DNA of 64,000 nucleotides, taken from NCBI RefSeq assembly GCF_001431315.2, contig NZ_LKHV02000001.1:2046001-2110000 (forward strand). Direction: 5' to 3'. Positions 1 through 10,000 of the stretch are shown here, piece after piece. The DNA comes from Candidatus Berkiella cookevillensis (GTDB lineage Bacteria > Pseudomonadota > Gammaproteobacteria > Berkiellales > Berkiellaceae). The number at the start of each line of letters is the position of its first letter. Within the stretch, counting starts at the first letter, position 1. The position numbers and the translations under genes were made by a program. Under the pieces are notes generated by a model. That model did not search any database, had not been told where the DNA came from, and saw only the letters and a list, made by a program, of their open reading frames with translations.

Positions 1-488
1 TAAAAGCATTGAAAGCAGGTAAAACACTTTCTACAGAATCCCCTTTAAATAATATAGAAATTGATTTGCAAATCAGTGCATTAATACCGGAAGACTATCT
101 ACCAGATGTACATTCACGGCTGATTCTCTATAAACGAATCAGCATGTGTGCTTCCAAAGAAGCACTTGAAGAAATTCAAGTTGAGATGATTGACCGATTT
201 GGGTTACTACCCACTGCTACTCAACATTTATTTAAGATCACTGCCCTTAAGATTATTGCAAAAGAAATTGGCATTACAAAAATTGAAGCGGGAAAAAGCC
301 AGGGTAAAATTGAGTTTGTTGAGAAACCCAATATTAATCCTGATACAATCATTAACCTGATTCGCACACAACCCCAACACTATAAATTGATAGGTTCCCA
401 AGCATTTAAATTAACTTTTGACATGCAGACAGTTGAACAACGTTTTCAGGTGGTAGAAAATCTACTTACGCATTTAACCAACAATTAA
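1..488 (+). CDS. mfd: Mfd transcription-repair coupling factor, C-terminal end (partial)
   Basis: The window opens inside this gene; the frame is open from base 3 to the TAA at 486-488. The visible ~160 residues match the C-terminal TRCF domain of Mfd, the ATP-dependent translocase that removes stalled RNA polymerase and recruits UvrA to damaged template strands. Recognisable family stretches are IDLQISALIPEDYLPDV and RLILYKRIS near the start, followed by the DRFGLLP segment. The TTG at position 9 is internal, not a start. csiV begins 15 bp downstream on the same strand, so the two are probably co-transcribed. Helicase motifs lie outside the window. Identification rests on family recognition and is firm. 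Confidence 0.93.
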   Translation, partial: KALKAGKTLSTESPLNNIEIDLQISALIPEDYLPDVHSRLILYKRISMCASKEALEEIQVEMIDRFGLLPTATQHLFKITALKIIAKEIGITKIEAGKSQGKIEFVEKPNINPDTIINLIRTQPQHYKLIGSQAFKLTFDMQTVEQRFQVVENLLTHLTNN

Positions 489-503
489 AAAGTTAAATAA
501 CTT

Positions 504-1280
504 ATGTTTAAAAATATACTCGCTTTAAAATCCCTTGTATTAGTACTTCTCATGCTCTCATGCTTTAAGACCTATGCGAAAGAAGAGCAATGGTATCAGG
601 TTGAAGTGCTTGTCTTTGAAAATCTTGATAAAGCGGGATTACAAGAGTCATACCCCCTAAATCCTGGTCGCCCTAATGTCAGTGCTGCCAAAAACCTATT
701 GGATGCATCCAAAGCCCTCTCTACAGGCGACGAAACCCAAAATTACATCCAAGTTAGCAATGATGCCCTACAGCTCAATGATGCTAAAGATAAAATCCAG
801 AAACAAGGCAGCTTTCGTATTATCCTTCATAAAGGATGGAAACAACGAATCACTGATAAAAACTTATCTGATACGCTCCGACTTGTTGGAGGAAAAAGCT
901 ATTCTTCTAGAGGTGGCTCTGATATACAACAAGATGATGCACTTGGCGCAAATGCAGATGTGAAACAATCTGCTTATGAAGTAGATGGTACCATTAAGAT
1001 AAGCAAAAGCCGCTATCTTCATGTTGATACCGATCTCATTTTAACGAAACCAATGAGAGTACTTTCAACAGCTGCCGGCGTACAAGGCTCTCTCAATGCA
1101 GGCACAAGCGCCACTTTTGCAAATGTCAGCAATAGAAACGCATGGCAACAAGATGCAAATGCAAAATTGCAAGCTTTCCGCTTAAAGCAATCTATTAAAA
1201 TGAGAAGTAGTGATGTGCAATATATCGATCACCCTATGTATGGCATGCTTGTCACCATAAAGCCTGAAAAGAAAAAGTAA
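504..1280 (+). CDS. csiV: CsiV-family periplasmic peptidoglycan-binding protein
   Basis: This 258-residue protein has an N-terminal signal peptide: a hydrophobic run (LVLVLLMLS) and likely cleavage after TYA near residue 25. The mature part opens with WYQVEVLVFEN, typical of the CsiV family. In Vibrio cholerae CsiV binds peptidoglycan and is needed for PBP1A-dependent wall synthesis; that role is known from the family and only inferred here. The C-terminal half has the expected layout of an aliphatic strand (RYLHVDTDLIL) and a closing basic segment with QSIKMRSSDVQYIDHPMYGMLV. It follows mfd with a 15-bp gap and no strong ribosome-binding site, consistent with translation on a shared message. 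The mfd-csiV order is, to my knowledge, common in gammaproteobacteria. Confidence 0.8.
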   Translation: MFKNILALKSLVLVLLMLSCFKTYAKEEQWYQVEVLVFENLDKAGLQESYPLNPGRPNVSAAKNLLDASKALSTGDETQNYIQVSNDALQLNDAKDKIQKQGSFRIILHKGWKQRITDKNLSDTLRLVGGKSYSSRGGSDIQQDDALGANADVKQSAYEVDGTIKISKSRYLHVDTDLILTKPMRVLSTAAGVQGSLNAGTSATFANVSNRNAWQQDANAKLQAFRLKQSIKMRSSDVQYIDHPMYGMLVTIKPEKKK

Positions 1281-1315
1281 TTTTAATCGCACACCTTACG
1301 CAGTAAAAAGATAAT

Positions 1316-1440
1316 GCCAGTCAGTTAAGAAATGAACGAAGTGAATGATTATCTTCCCTTGGAATCAAGGGAAGAGGCTCAACTTTAGTGATCAGATGGA
1401 TTTTTTTAATTTATGTTTTAAAATCCCTCGCTTTGCGCCA
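1316..1440. repeat. Diverged copy of a dispersed hairpin repeat
   Basis: The stretch resembles the two much closer copies at 39095 and 41501. It keeps a TGAACnAAGTGAATGAT-like start, a CCCTTG/CAAGGG inverted repeat around 1358-1372, and a TGGATTTTTT...AAAATCC segment. The middle hairpin (GCTCAC/GTGAGC in the other copies) is degraded here. It lies between the convergent csiV and LRR genes and may end transcription, but no clean terminator with a T-run is visible. Confidence 0.5.
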
Positions 1441-1490
1441 CTGAGAAATAACTTATTAATAAAGTATTACTTCTAAAGAAAGAAGGCTTC

Positions 1491-2414
1491 TTATCTACTA
1501 GAACGCTTATTATGTTTCCCATTCTTCTTAAAACAGTCCGGCACGCTCTCAATGTAATTTCCTTGTACATTCAGATATTTTAATGCGGATAATCTCGAAA
1601 TACTCTTAGGAAGCGTTTTTAATTCATTATTGTGTATATCTAAAATTTCTAATTGCCCCAAACGCTCTAAGGCTTTAGGTAATTGACGCAAATGATTGTG
1701 GTGCGCTTGTATTTCATGCAGATGTTCTAAATCACAGATTTCATCTGGCAGACTATCTAAATCATCATGATCAATCTTAAGTTTATGCAGATTTTTAAGC
1801 TTTCCAACCCCTCTGGGTAACACACGCATTTCATGATTGTAACTTAAATCTAATTCCTTCAAATGCGTTAAACGCTCAATACCATCTGGCAAAGTACGTA
1901 AATGATTACGCTTCAAACTCAGTATCTCTAAATTTTCTAAATAAACAATGGCATCTGGCAATTGAGTTAATAAACAGCCGCTAATATCTAATTCTCTTAA
2001 ATTGATCAATAATCCAATTTTAGAAGAGACATGAATGATTTTACATTTACTTCCCTCTAAAACTAGTTTTTTTAAGATCATTAATTTGTTTAAATGTAAA
2101 TTAAACAATAAGGTTGGTAGTCTGGTAAGGTATTCTAAACTTAAGTCATGCTCTTGAACTTCATTCAAATATGACATTGCAATACGACAATTTACACGCT
2201 CTAATTCTACATCTAATTTAACAATATTATCCAAATCATCTAAATCTTGCTTCACTAATTCTGCCAAAATTTTATACGATGAATTCAAGGCTAAGGCATT
2301 AGAATTAATTTTTGAGAAAATAGCTTCTTTGTATTTTTTAAAGAACTCATATTCTTTCAATAATACTTTCTTTAGCTTATGCAAATCATCATAACTGTAT
2401 ATTTTTTCAGACAT
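1491..2414 (-). CDS. Leucine-rich repeat protein
   Basis: A 307-residue protein with no signal peptide. Residues ~1-110 are helical and charged, with no recognised domain. From ~residue 110 to 295 there are about seven to eight consecutive leucine-rich repeats of ~23 residues of the LxxLxLxxNxLxxLPxxIxxLxxL type (for example LEILSLKRNHLRTLPDGI and LEILDIHNNELKTLPKSI). Such repeats form curved solenoids that bind proteins. In Legionella-like intracellular bacteria, cytosolic LRR proteins of this style are often secreted effectors; that role is inference, and no catalytic domain is attached. It is divergent from the patatin gene across a 335-bp gap and sits in a run of three eukaryotic-like genes. 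The end is a short basic tail, NGKHNKRSSR. Confidence 0.75.
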   Translation of the reverse strand: MSEKIYSYDDLHKLKKVLLKEYEFFKKYKEAIFSKINSNALALNSSYKILAELVKQDLDDLDNIVKLDVELERVNCRIAMSYLNEVQEHDLSLEYLTRLPTLLFNLHLNKLMILKKLVLEGSKCKIIHVSSKIGLLINLRELDISGCLLTQLPDAIVYLENLEILSLKRNHLRTLPDGIERLTHLKELDLSYNHEMRVLPRGVGKLKNLHKLKIDHDDLDSLPDEICDLEHLHEIQAHHNHLRQLPKALERLGQLEILDIHNNELKTLPKSISRLSALKYLNVQGNYIESVPDCFKKNGKHNKRSSR

Positions 2415-2749
2415 TGGTACAACACAAAACCAATCTTAGTAATCATACTATCATATGATAAAACGAATATGGCTGATATAGGACTTTAGTCGCACATCTT
2501 CTATTCAAAAAGCAATCAAAAATAGAACATTCACAGTCTCTATTTCTAAAAAATAAGAAAAATCTATTGCTATTTTTACTATTTAATAAGTAATTATACA
2601 CAGTATAAAATTTAGTAAATTTCCATAACAATGAGGTGTAGTTACCCTTAAAAAGGCTAAACAATATAAACATATTCAAGAAAAAATCAGGATCATGAAA
2701 AGACTATAGACGGATCTATCACGTAAGCAGTTAACAAAGGAGAATCAAG
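2415..2749. other. Divergent intergenic region between LRR and patatin genes
   Basis: This 335-bp, very AT-rich stretch separates two divergent genes and must hold both promoters. I see no repeat, RNA or convincing coding region. A 78-codon frame on the minus strand has low-complexity F/Y/N-rich content and is not credible. The only clear signal is AAAGGAGAA at ~2736-2744, which is the ribosome-binding site of the patatin gene. Confidence 0.5.
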
Positions 2750-4111
2750 ATGATTAAAGGAATATATGAAAATCTTGCTTTAGAAGGTGGTGGTGCAAAA
2801 GGCTATGTTTATCTTGGCATGTTTGAAGAGCTTGAACGCTTAGGCATCATTCAAGATATCGATAAAATCTCTGGCGCATCGGTTGGCGCTATCTTTGGTT
2901 TAATGGCAGCCACAGGCTGGAACGCTGCAAAAATTTCCGAAGAAGTATTAAATTTAGATATGGCTGAAAAAATAAAAGGAGGCATGCTAGAGCCTATAAA
3001 GATTCCTCACAATTTACGCAAAGGATTTGGAATTCATAAAGGCAAGGCGCTATATGAATATTATCAAGATGTCATCGAAAGAATCACAGGTGATAAAAAT
3101 ACCACGTTTGGAGAATGGCATACTTTCAAAGAAGCGCATCCAGAGCTCGGTTTAAAAGATCTGTATGTGCAAGCTTGCAATGTTAACACCAAACTCAACG
3201 AAACTTTTTCCTATGAATCAGAGCATGCCAATGTACCCATTGCAGATGCTGTACGAGCTTCTGGCGGCTTTCCTTTTTATTTTACAGCTTGGAAGATAAA
3301 AGGTTGTTGGTATTCGGACGGTGGGATACAAAAAAATTGCCCTTCAGATGTATTTGAAACTATAAAAGGTGAAGGCAATCCTAAAACATTGAGTCTACGC
3401 TTAGACGATCAAACTGAAATTGAATATTATAAACAGGGTATTACACCACCACCGCGGGAAATTAATAATATTTTAGATTATACGGTGGCTTTTTTTAAAG
3501 CTTTTGGAAATGTACAAAATCGAGATTTCAACGATAGCTTTTACAAGGATTATACTATATTTGGTGACACGCTCGGTTATGATACCCTAAATTTTGATCA
3601 CAGCCCTAAAGACAAGCAAGCAATGATAGACTCAGGAAAATATGCTGTTGCATGTTACTTTCATCATAAACATCCTGAACTTGCTGTAGAACACTATGAT
3701 GAAAAAATGTTACGCAGGTTGCAGAAAAAAGATCACACACTCTCTTTTCGTCGGTTTTTGGAAAAAGAGAAAAAACATTTCTCTGAAAAAAGAGCTGCAC
3801 GTAAACAGGCTAAAAAAGAAAAAAGTAAAGCAGCGCCATCCCTTACAATATCTGAAGATAATAGTGCCAATTCAATTGAAGAAAAGGCTCTCGATCTTAC
3901 AAATGCTTTTAATGAGCCTAAACCAGAACCGCTGCCCGATCTTCACGCTGATGCTTCAGATAAATCTCATCAGCATTTGCCAATGTATAGGCAATGGCGC
4001 TCAAATATCAAAAAAACAACGCCCCTCTCATTACAGAAAGAGACATTACACATTCCTCACCCCGCCAGTAGTAGTTCTTCTCATAAGCTTCATAAAGATA
4101 AAAGATTATAA
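2750..4111 (+). CDS. Patatin-like phospholipase
   Basis: A 453-residue patatin-family lipid acyl hydrolase. The oxyanion-hole motif GGGAKG is at residues 13-18. The nucleophile elbow GASVG is at 42-46, with Ser44 as the predicted nucleophile. The dyad Asp190 lies in the SDGG motif (YSDGGIQKN). All three are intact, so phospholipase A activity is likely. There is no signal peptide. The lipase domain fills residues ~8-310; the remaining ~140 residues are a Lys/Glu-rich, then Ser/Pro-rich tail ending SSSSSHKLHKDKRL, which looks disordered and would suit a translocated effector. A strong ribosome-binding site (AAAGGAG) precedes the ATG. Patatin effectors are frequent in Legionella and Rickettsia; effector status is inferred from style and neighbours. 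Confidence 0.88.
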   Translation: MIKGIYENLALEGGGAKGYVYLGMFEELERLGIIQDIDKISGASVGAIFGLMAATGWNAAKISEEVLNLDMAEKIKGGMLEPIKIPHNLRKGFGIHKGKALYEYYQDVIERITGDKNTTFGEWHTFKEAHPELGLKDLYVQACNVNTKLNETFSYESEHANVPIADAVRASGGFPFYFTAWKIKGCWYSDGGIQKNCPSDVFETIKGEGNPKTLSLRLDDQTEIEYYKQGITPPPREINNILDYTVAFFKAFGNVQNRDFNDSFYKDYTIFGDTLGYDTLNFDHSPKDKQAMIDSGKYAVACYFHHKHPELAVEHYDEKMLRRLQKKDHTLSFRRFLEKEKKHFSEKRAARKQAKKEKSKAAPSLTISEDNSANSIEEKALDLTNAFNEPKPEPLPDLHADASDKSHQHLPMYRQWRSNIKKTTPLSLQKETLHIPHPASSSSSHKLHKDKRL

Positions 4112-4148
4112 GCCTAAGATGACTTGTCAGATTCTCCGTCTGAATGAT

Positions 4149-4172
4149 CCTCACGAATGAAGGTTCGTGGGG
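4149..4172. terminator. Weak hairpin after the patatin gene
   Basis: A 9-bp inverted repeat with one mismatch (CCTCACGAA / TTCGTGGGG, 6-nt loop) starts 38 bp after the patatin stop codon. There is no clear T-run after it, so termination is only a possibility. Confidence 0.3.
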
Positions 4173-4306
4173 GCTTATTCAGCGGTAACCCCTCAAAATA
4201 ATCTTAAAATATAGTAGCTCAAATAACTACACATATTTAACTAGTGACATGAATGAGTTAGAATAGCTGCCTTTAATTTAGATATCCATAATAGAGCAGC
4301 ACAATA

Positions 4307-5707
4307 ATGTTGAAAAATGTCTTCAAAAAAATACTGCCTGGCTTTATATTCAAACAGCAAGACACACCATCACGTCCCGCGCCTAGTAAAGTCATTGTTA
4401 GTTCTGCACCTTTGCCTGCGGCAGTGCCTGTTCAGCAGCATGCAAACCCTCATGCAACTCAGTTTTTCAATCAAATTAAAGCACGTAGAGAAGAAGCTGT
4501 AAAATTAAATGAACCTGCTTTAATATCCGAATATATTTTAAAACAAGATTTGATTGCTATTTATGATTATGTATTAAGAAATCAAAATACTATTCTAAAT
4601 ACCTTGATTTCGAAGGATAACAAAACACCTCAATATCGCGGCTATCGCATTGAAAAAGAAAAATCAAAGCTTGCAAGATCAATCAGCATTCTCAAAGATC
4701 TCTCTAATCAATTTATATTAATTTTAGACATAAAAAGAAAGCTCAAGTCAGGAGAAAAATCCCTCAAAACCAAAATCTTCGTCGGTGGAAATAAAATAGG
4801 TAAAGTTGCCTGGAGAATTGATACACCCATATACGCAAAATGGATTAATCTTGTCACAAAACGCACAAAAGAAAAAAGAATCCAAAACACAGATGCCGAA
4901 GCAAAGCTGTCTCAAGAACTTGCACAAAGAAATCAATGCATTCATACCGGCTATTCTGATCTGCTTTTTAGTTACAGCTTAGAGAGCCAAATTTATCGCA
5001 CTGGCGAAAAATATAAACAAGCACATTATGCCCCCTTTGTAGAAATGGATTTTAATTCTTTCTTAAAAAACAAATCAAAATCTTTAACAATGGCTGACAA
5101 ATACTCTATTGCAGATCAAATATTGAAAGCTATTCAAATTATGCATCAGCAAAATATCGCACATCAAGATATCAAAGAAGCAAATATGCTTATATCTTTT
5201 AAGAATGGGCAATACCAAATTAAAATAAATGACTTTGGGCATTCTACAAATTATAGGCATGACCAAAAAGAATCTTTGGCTACCGCTTCTTATGCCTCAC
5301 CAGAAATAGCTTTGGCCTATAAGAGCAAAAAAAGTGTACATCATGAGTATTTTTATGATAGAAACGACTCTTCTTTTGGCATACGCGTCGATAGAAATTT
5401 ATCTAAGGGAAATGCGAGTCGATATGCAAATTCTAAATTAGCTATTAAATATAGTAAACCTGATTTGAAAAATGATATGTGGGCAATTGGCGTTGTATTT
5501 TATCGTTTATTTACTAATTCTAAGTTAATGGAGAATAATATTGCAACTCAAAAAAAGATTGAACAAAATCCTTTATTGAAAGGTTTGCTTGCACCTATTC
5601 GAGAAGATAGATTTACCATTGATCAAGCATTAAGAAGCTTAGAAACACTACGCAATGCAGAAAAAGTCGAATCATCAACACCCAGAGTAAGAATACAGAA
5701 GCGCTAG
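4307..5707 (+). CDS. Eukaryotic-type Ser/Thr protein kinase
   Basis: A 466-residue protein with no signal peptide or transmembrane segment. A possible glycine-rich loop (GGNKIGKV) lies near residues 159-167. The catalytic loop is HQDIKEAN at ~286-293 (HRD changed to HQD; Asp, Lys and Asn of DxKxxN kept). The magnesium-binding NDFGHS has its Asp at 309. SPEIA near 331 replaces APE, and DMWAIGVVFYRLF near 390 is the DxWxxG motif of subdomain IX. These features make an active Hanks-type kinase likely. About 60 residues containing FYDRNDSSFGIRVDR lie between SPE and DMW, an insert longer than usual. The N-terminal ~150 residues are unrecognised. The lack of a membrane anchor or PASTA sensor, and the LRR and patatin neighbours, favour a host-directed effector; that is inference. 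Confidence 0.82.
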   Translation: MLKNVFKKILPGFIFKQQDTPSRPAPSKVIVSSAPLPAAVPVQQHANPHATQFFNQIKARREEAVKLNEPALISEYILKQDLIAIYDYVLRNQNTILNTLISKDNKTPQYRGYRIEKEKSKLARSISILKDLSNQFILILDIKRKLKSGEKSLKTKIFVGGNKIGKVAWRIDTPIYAKWINLVTKRTKEKRIQNTDAEAKLSQELAQRNQCIHTGYSDLLFSYSLESQIYRTGEKYKQAHYAPFVEMDFNSFLKNKSKSLTMADKYSIADQILKAIQIMHQQNIAHQDIKEANMLISFKNGQYQIKINDFGHSTNYRHDQKESLATASYASPEIALAYKSKKSVHHEYFYDRNDSSFGIRVDRNLSKGNASRYANSKLAIKYSKPDLKNDMWAIGVVFYRLFTNSKLMENNIATQKKIEQNPLLKGLLAPIREDRFTIDQALRSLETLRNAEKVESSTPRVRIQKR

Positions 5708-5720
5708 TTTTTTAAAAATT

Positions 5721-7030
5721 AGGTCTGAAAATTAGGACAGCCAGGTCTGAAAATTAGGACAGCCATGTATTTTTTTAGCAAAAAATTATCATTCATATCT
5801 ATGAAAATAATCATATAATTCTGATATGCCAATTAATTAGGCTTTAAAGAAGATAGAATTTGATAGTTTTTTCTATTGTGAATCGAATGATTGTATAAAA
5901 TGAGGAATAAACTAAGCTATGACTTGAGGATTATTGTATATTTTCTTTGCTTGAGTGATGCCTTTTAAGGCTTTCCTTCTCTCTTTGCCAAAATTAAGCA
6001 GTAAAATTTCACTGCCCACTGCATGAGCAAAGCTTTTACTTAAATTTTTGACCAATGATATCCAGTTTTGAGGCTCAAACTGTAATCGAGTCAGAATGGG
6101 TGCTAGATGCTCAGGGATAGAGCCTGCTTGTTTATCATCCCGAATCACTCTACCTGTATAATCCACAAGTTCTAAATAATCGACAAGTTTAAAATCAATC
6201 GCATGTGAATGATGTTCTGAGATGTTTGCAAAAGGCACTAAGAACTTGGGTTGGGATATGTCAGCTTTTTCGCGCTTGAGCTGTTTAATGGATTTTGGCT
6301 TATTGACCTTTAATTGTTTGGAAATATGCTGAATGCGTTCATAAATGGAAGTAAATTCTGATTCTTCTGGCGTTTCTGTAATTCCTGCTCTGACTGGATT
6401 TAAATCAACATAAACCATTGCACTCAACAATGCCCCTTCATCTAATAAAGCTTGGGATTTGAAGCGCCCTTCCCAAAATCGTCCTGCAGTATCATCCTCA
6501 TCATTTACATCGCGCGCAATTTTTTCATTTAAACAACGCATAAACCAGCTGATGCTCGTCAAACGCTCTTTCCAAAGCTGAATCTTCTGTTTTAAGTGCT
6601 TATTTTCTTGAGCGTCTTTGGGGAAAATAGCTGCCCAACGACGGATGATTTCTGCTTCTGACCAATTCTCAGCCACTTTATCTTCTACATACAAAACAAC
6701 ATGATAATGATTACTCATGATGGCATAGGCGCAGATTTTTATAGCAAAGATATCGGCTAAATATTTTAATCGATCGACAATCCATGCTTTACGGTGAGAA
6801 TAATCTTTCTGTGTTAGTTCATCAAAACCACACAAAAAGCTGCGACGCACACATCGGTTCATGACGTGATAATACGGTGTTGCATTCAAATCAATTTGTT
6901 CTGAGCGAGCTAAAGTCATAACTTAAAAAATATCCCTATTACTGAAAGGAATTCTAGCTCAAAAATTTTGAGTAAAGCAACTTAATCTGGCTGTCCTGGA
7001 TTTTGTCGCTGGATTTTGTCGTCCCAAATT
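5721..7030. mobile_element. Y1-transposase (RAYT-like) element with tandemly repeated ends
   Basis: A single transposase gene is bracketed by related inverted ends. On the left, a 22-bp sequence ending AATTAGGACAGCC occurs twice in tandem (5721-5742 and 5743-5764). On the right, GGCTGTCCTGGATTTTGTCG begins at 6989 and TGGATTTTGTCG is then repeated (6997-7021). The left repeat read on the opposite strand is GGCTGTCCTAATTTTCAGAC, so the two ends match over GGCTGTCCT plus ATTTT. I saw no clear target duplication, in keeping with HUH/Y1 transposases. The element separates the kinase gene from the giant adhesin cluster. Exact outer ends are uncertain. Confidence 0.65.
5912..6919 (-). CDS. Y1_Tnp / REP-associated tyrosine transposase family protein
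   Basis: A full-length 335-residue single-strand transposase of the Y1 HUH superfamily. The N-terminal YYHVMNRCVRRSFL is characteristic of REP-associated transposases. The metal-binding HUH motif is HYH at 71-73 (within AIMSNHYHVVLYV). FWEGRFK follows at ~149-154, and YVDLNPVRAGI places the likely nucleophile at Tyr170. All motifs are intact, so the enzyme may be active. The C-terminal ~130 residues (Lys-rich linker, then a helical part) are typical of the longer members. These enzymes nick and join single strands at short hairpins and mobilise palindromic repeats. Several families of palindromic repeats occur later in the window, but no sequence link to this enzyme's ends could be shown. Confidence 0.88.
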   Translation of the reverse strand: MTLARSEQIDLNATPYYHVMNRCVRRSFLCGFDELTQKDYSHRKAWIVDRLKYLADIFAIKICAYAIMSNHYHVVLYVEDKVAENWSEAEIIRRWAAIFPKDAQENKHLKQKIQLWKERLTSISWFMRCLNEKIARDVNDEDDTAGRFWEGRFKSQALLDEGALLSAMVYVDLNPVRAGITETPEESEFTSIYERIQHISKQLKVNKPKSIKQLKREKADISQPKFLVPFANISEHHSHAIDFKLVDYLELVDYTGRVIRDDKQAGSIPEHLAPILTRLQFEPQNWISLVKNLSKSFAHAVGSEILLLNFGKERRKALKGITQAKKIYNNPQVIA

Positions 7031-7042
7031 TTATTGGATTGC

Positions 7043-10000
7043 TTATATCAAATGTACAAAAGTATCTATTTCTGGCATTACTTCTGATAAAGAAGGAAGA
7101 ACAGGTTGATACAATACTGCTACCTCTTCCGTCTCTCTTATAAGATCTTCTGTCGAATCTAAGACTAAAACATCGCTCAGCATTACAGGATTCTTCTCTG
7201 ATGTAGAAGATGGCTGAACAGGTAAGATAGCCAAACCAAGATCGCTGGCTAAGAATATATCGCCTTGCTTGGTCTCATAGGTAGTTGTACCAAAAACAAT
7301 ATTACCATCCACCCTTTCAATGTGATTATCTGAATCAAGATGAATCGCTTTAATGTGGCTATCTACTAATGGCGTAATCTCTGATGCTTGGCTAATACCA
7401 TCTTGATTGATATCTTGCCAAATTAAAAAATCTTTGAAATGCTCATCTGCAGCATCAAATACACCATCTTTATTGCTATCAAAAGCCAATTTTAAGCCTT
7501 CTAAATCTGTTTTTGCATCGGGATGATAAAGAGTTAAATTAATTTCTGACAAATCTGTGACTAAACCATCATGATTGGCATCATAAGCAAGTATGGCATC
7601 ATTTGGACCAACCCAACCCATTTTGTAGTGCATGCCATTCTTTTCAAAGCTCACATTTGAATTTTGAGCAGATATTAATTCAATTCCGTCGCCCCCTAAA
7701 TCTAAGACCACTGGTGGTAATATATCCCCCACATCAATCAATATATTTGCCGTATTGCTTGTACCACCATCACCATCTGTCACCGTAAAGCTGACTGTAC
7801 GCGCGGTAACATCTGGTAACACCAACTCTGTATTTGTATAAGTGATAGCGCTGATCAATGCTGCAACATTTGCAGGTGTGGCATCAGCATTTAAATTGAT
7901 CAACAACTTTGTCGCAATAGATGTAGCATCCAAAACGCCTATTTCTGTACCAGCATAAGTCACACTAAAGCCTGCAACTTCAATTTGTCCTGCTGTTGAT
8001 CGAATACCCAACATATCTTCTGTGGGCACTGCATTTGCAGTAATTTCTACGTTAAGCGTACCACCATCAAAATCAGCAGAATCTACATCTAAAACCGTAG
8101 CTAAAGCACCTTGATCTAATATTTGTGGTGCACCCAGCATTTCGAGTGGGTAGTTTACGATGTCACCCTCTATATTATTCACCACAGGCGCATCGTTGAC
8201 AGAAATGACTGTAATGGTCGCCGTCCCATCAACAGCACTGGCTAAGCCTAAGTCATCTTTCGCAGCATAATCAAAGCTTACATCGCCATTGAAATTCAAA
8301 GCAGGTACAAAATAAAGCTCTAATTCATTAGCAACAGCTGCATAATCTGTATTAATAGCAGCTACCGCTGTAAGCGCTACATCTGTGTACAACACACCAT
8401 TTGCAGGCAAACTTTTTAGATCAAAACTTGCAATTGTGCCATCTACATCACTACCTGTCAGTGTAATAGCAATCGATGCTGCATCTTCATTGCCACTTGC
8501 TGTCACATTATCAACCACAGGCGCATCGTTGACAGAAATGACTGTAATGGTCGCTGTTCCATCAGCAGCACTGGCTAAGCCTATGTCATCTTTTGCAGCA
8601 TAATCAAAAGTTACATCGCCATTGAAATTCAAAGCAGGTACAAAATAAAGCTCTAATTCATTAGCAACAGCTGCATAATCTGTATTAATAGCGGCTATCA
8701 CCGTAAGCGCTACATCTGTGTATAAAATTCCATTTACATTATTCACCACAGGTGCATCGTTGACAGAAATGACTGTAATGGTCGCTGTTCCATCAGCAAC
8801 ACTGGCTAAGCCTAAATCGTCTTTTGCAGCATAATCAAAAGTTACATCGCCATTGAAATTCAAAGCAGGTACAAAATAAAGCTCTAATTCATTAGCAACA
8901 GCTGCATAATCTGTATTAATAGCGGCTATCGCCGTAAGCGCTGCATCTGTGTATAAAATACCATTTGCAGGTAAGTTTTTTAAATTAAAACTCGCAATTG
9001 TGCCATCCACATCGCTACCTGTCAGTGTAATAGCAATCGATGCTGCATCTTCATTGCCACTTGCCGTTACATTGTTTACAATAGGCGCATCATTGACACC
9101 ATTTATTGTCACAACAACCGTTGCTGTATCACTTAGTCCTTCAGCATCTTCAATCGTATAAGTAAATGAATCTGTTGTTTGAGCACCTGCCGCTAAAGCT
9201 TCAAATTGCCCATTCGGATCATAAGTAATTTCTCCATTTGCATTATAAATGACATTTCCAATCGTGCCGGTTGTATCAATGCTAACAACGGCCATTGTAT
9301 CGTCTGGTGCATTAGGATCTGTATCATTAATTAAAACCCCTGGCGCAGCAATCGTTACAGGATTGTCTTCATTCGTGCTAAACGCATCATTATTTGCGAT
9401 GGGCGCCTGATTCAAAGTTACCGTGACAGTGAGATTTGCGTTTGATGTATCACCATCGGCATCTATAATTGTATAAGTAGATACATGTTGTGTTGTCAGT
9501 TCAGCATCAGGAATACTAGATGCATCTATCAGCTCAAAAGTGTAAGCACCTGTTGTTGTATTAACAGTTAATTCACCTGTGACAATCCCTGTTCCCGTAT
9601 TGTAATCAGTGCGCGTCTTAATTGAGCCTGCTGCACCATCCAAGTCCCCAACACCACCATCTACAACGCCATTCACAGAAAGAATGTGAATACCATCTGC
9701 CCCTAAATCTATGCCAAAACCATCATCATCCGTTAATAAATTTCCAGTTACTGTTTCTATACCATTGACAAATAATAACGTTTCTTTGACTGTATTTAGG
9801 TTATCATTTGCCTCAGCCACATCATCGACAATTTGAACCGATATTGTTGAAGTTGCTGAATCGTAATTACTATCCACAATCGTATAATTAAAAACATCAA
9901 CAAATATTTGCCCTAGTTGCGGATGGTTTACAACAATCACATCAGGGCCTGGAATATGTAGAACAGGATGATTAAGTGTGTAAATATAATCACCTGCAGC

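Noticed and set aside
2443-2679. 78-codon minus-strand frame before the patatin gene
   Set aside because: Phe/Tyr/Asn-rich low-complexity product in AT-rich intergenic DNA, no ribosome-binding site, overlaps the expected divergent promoters.
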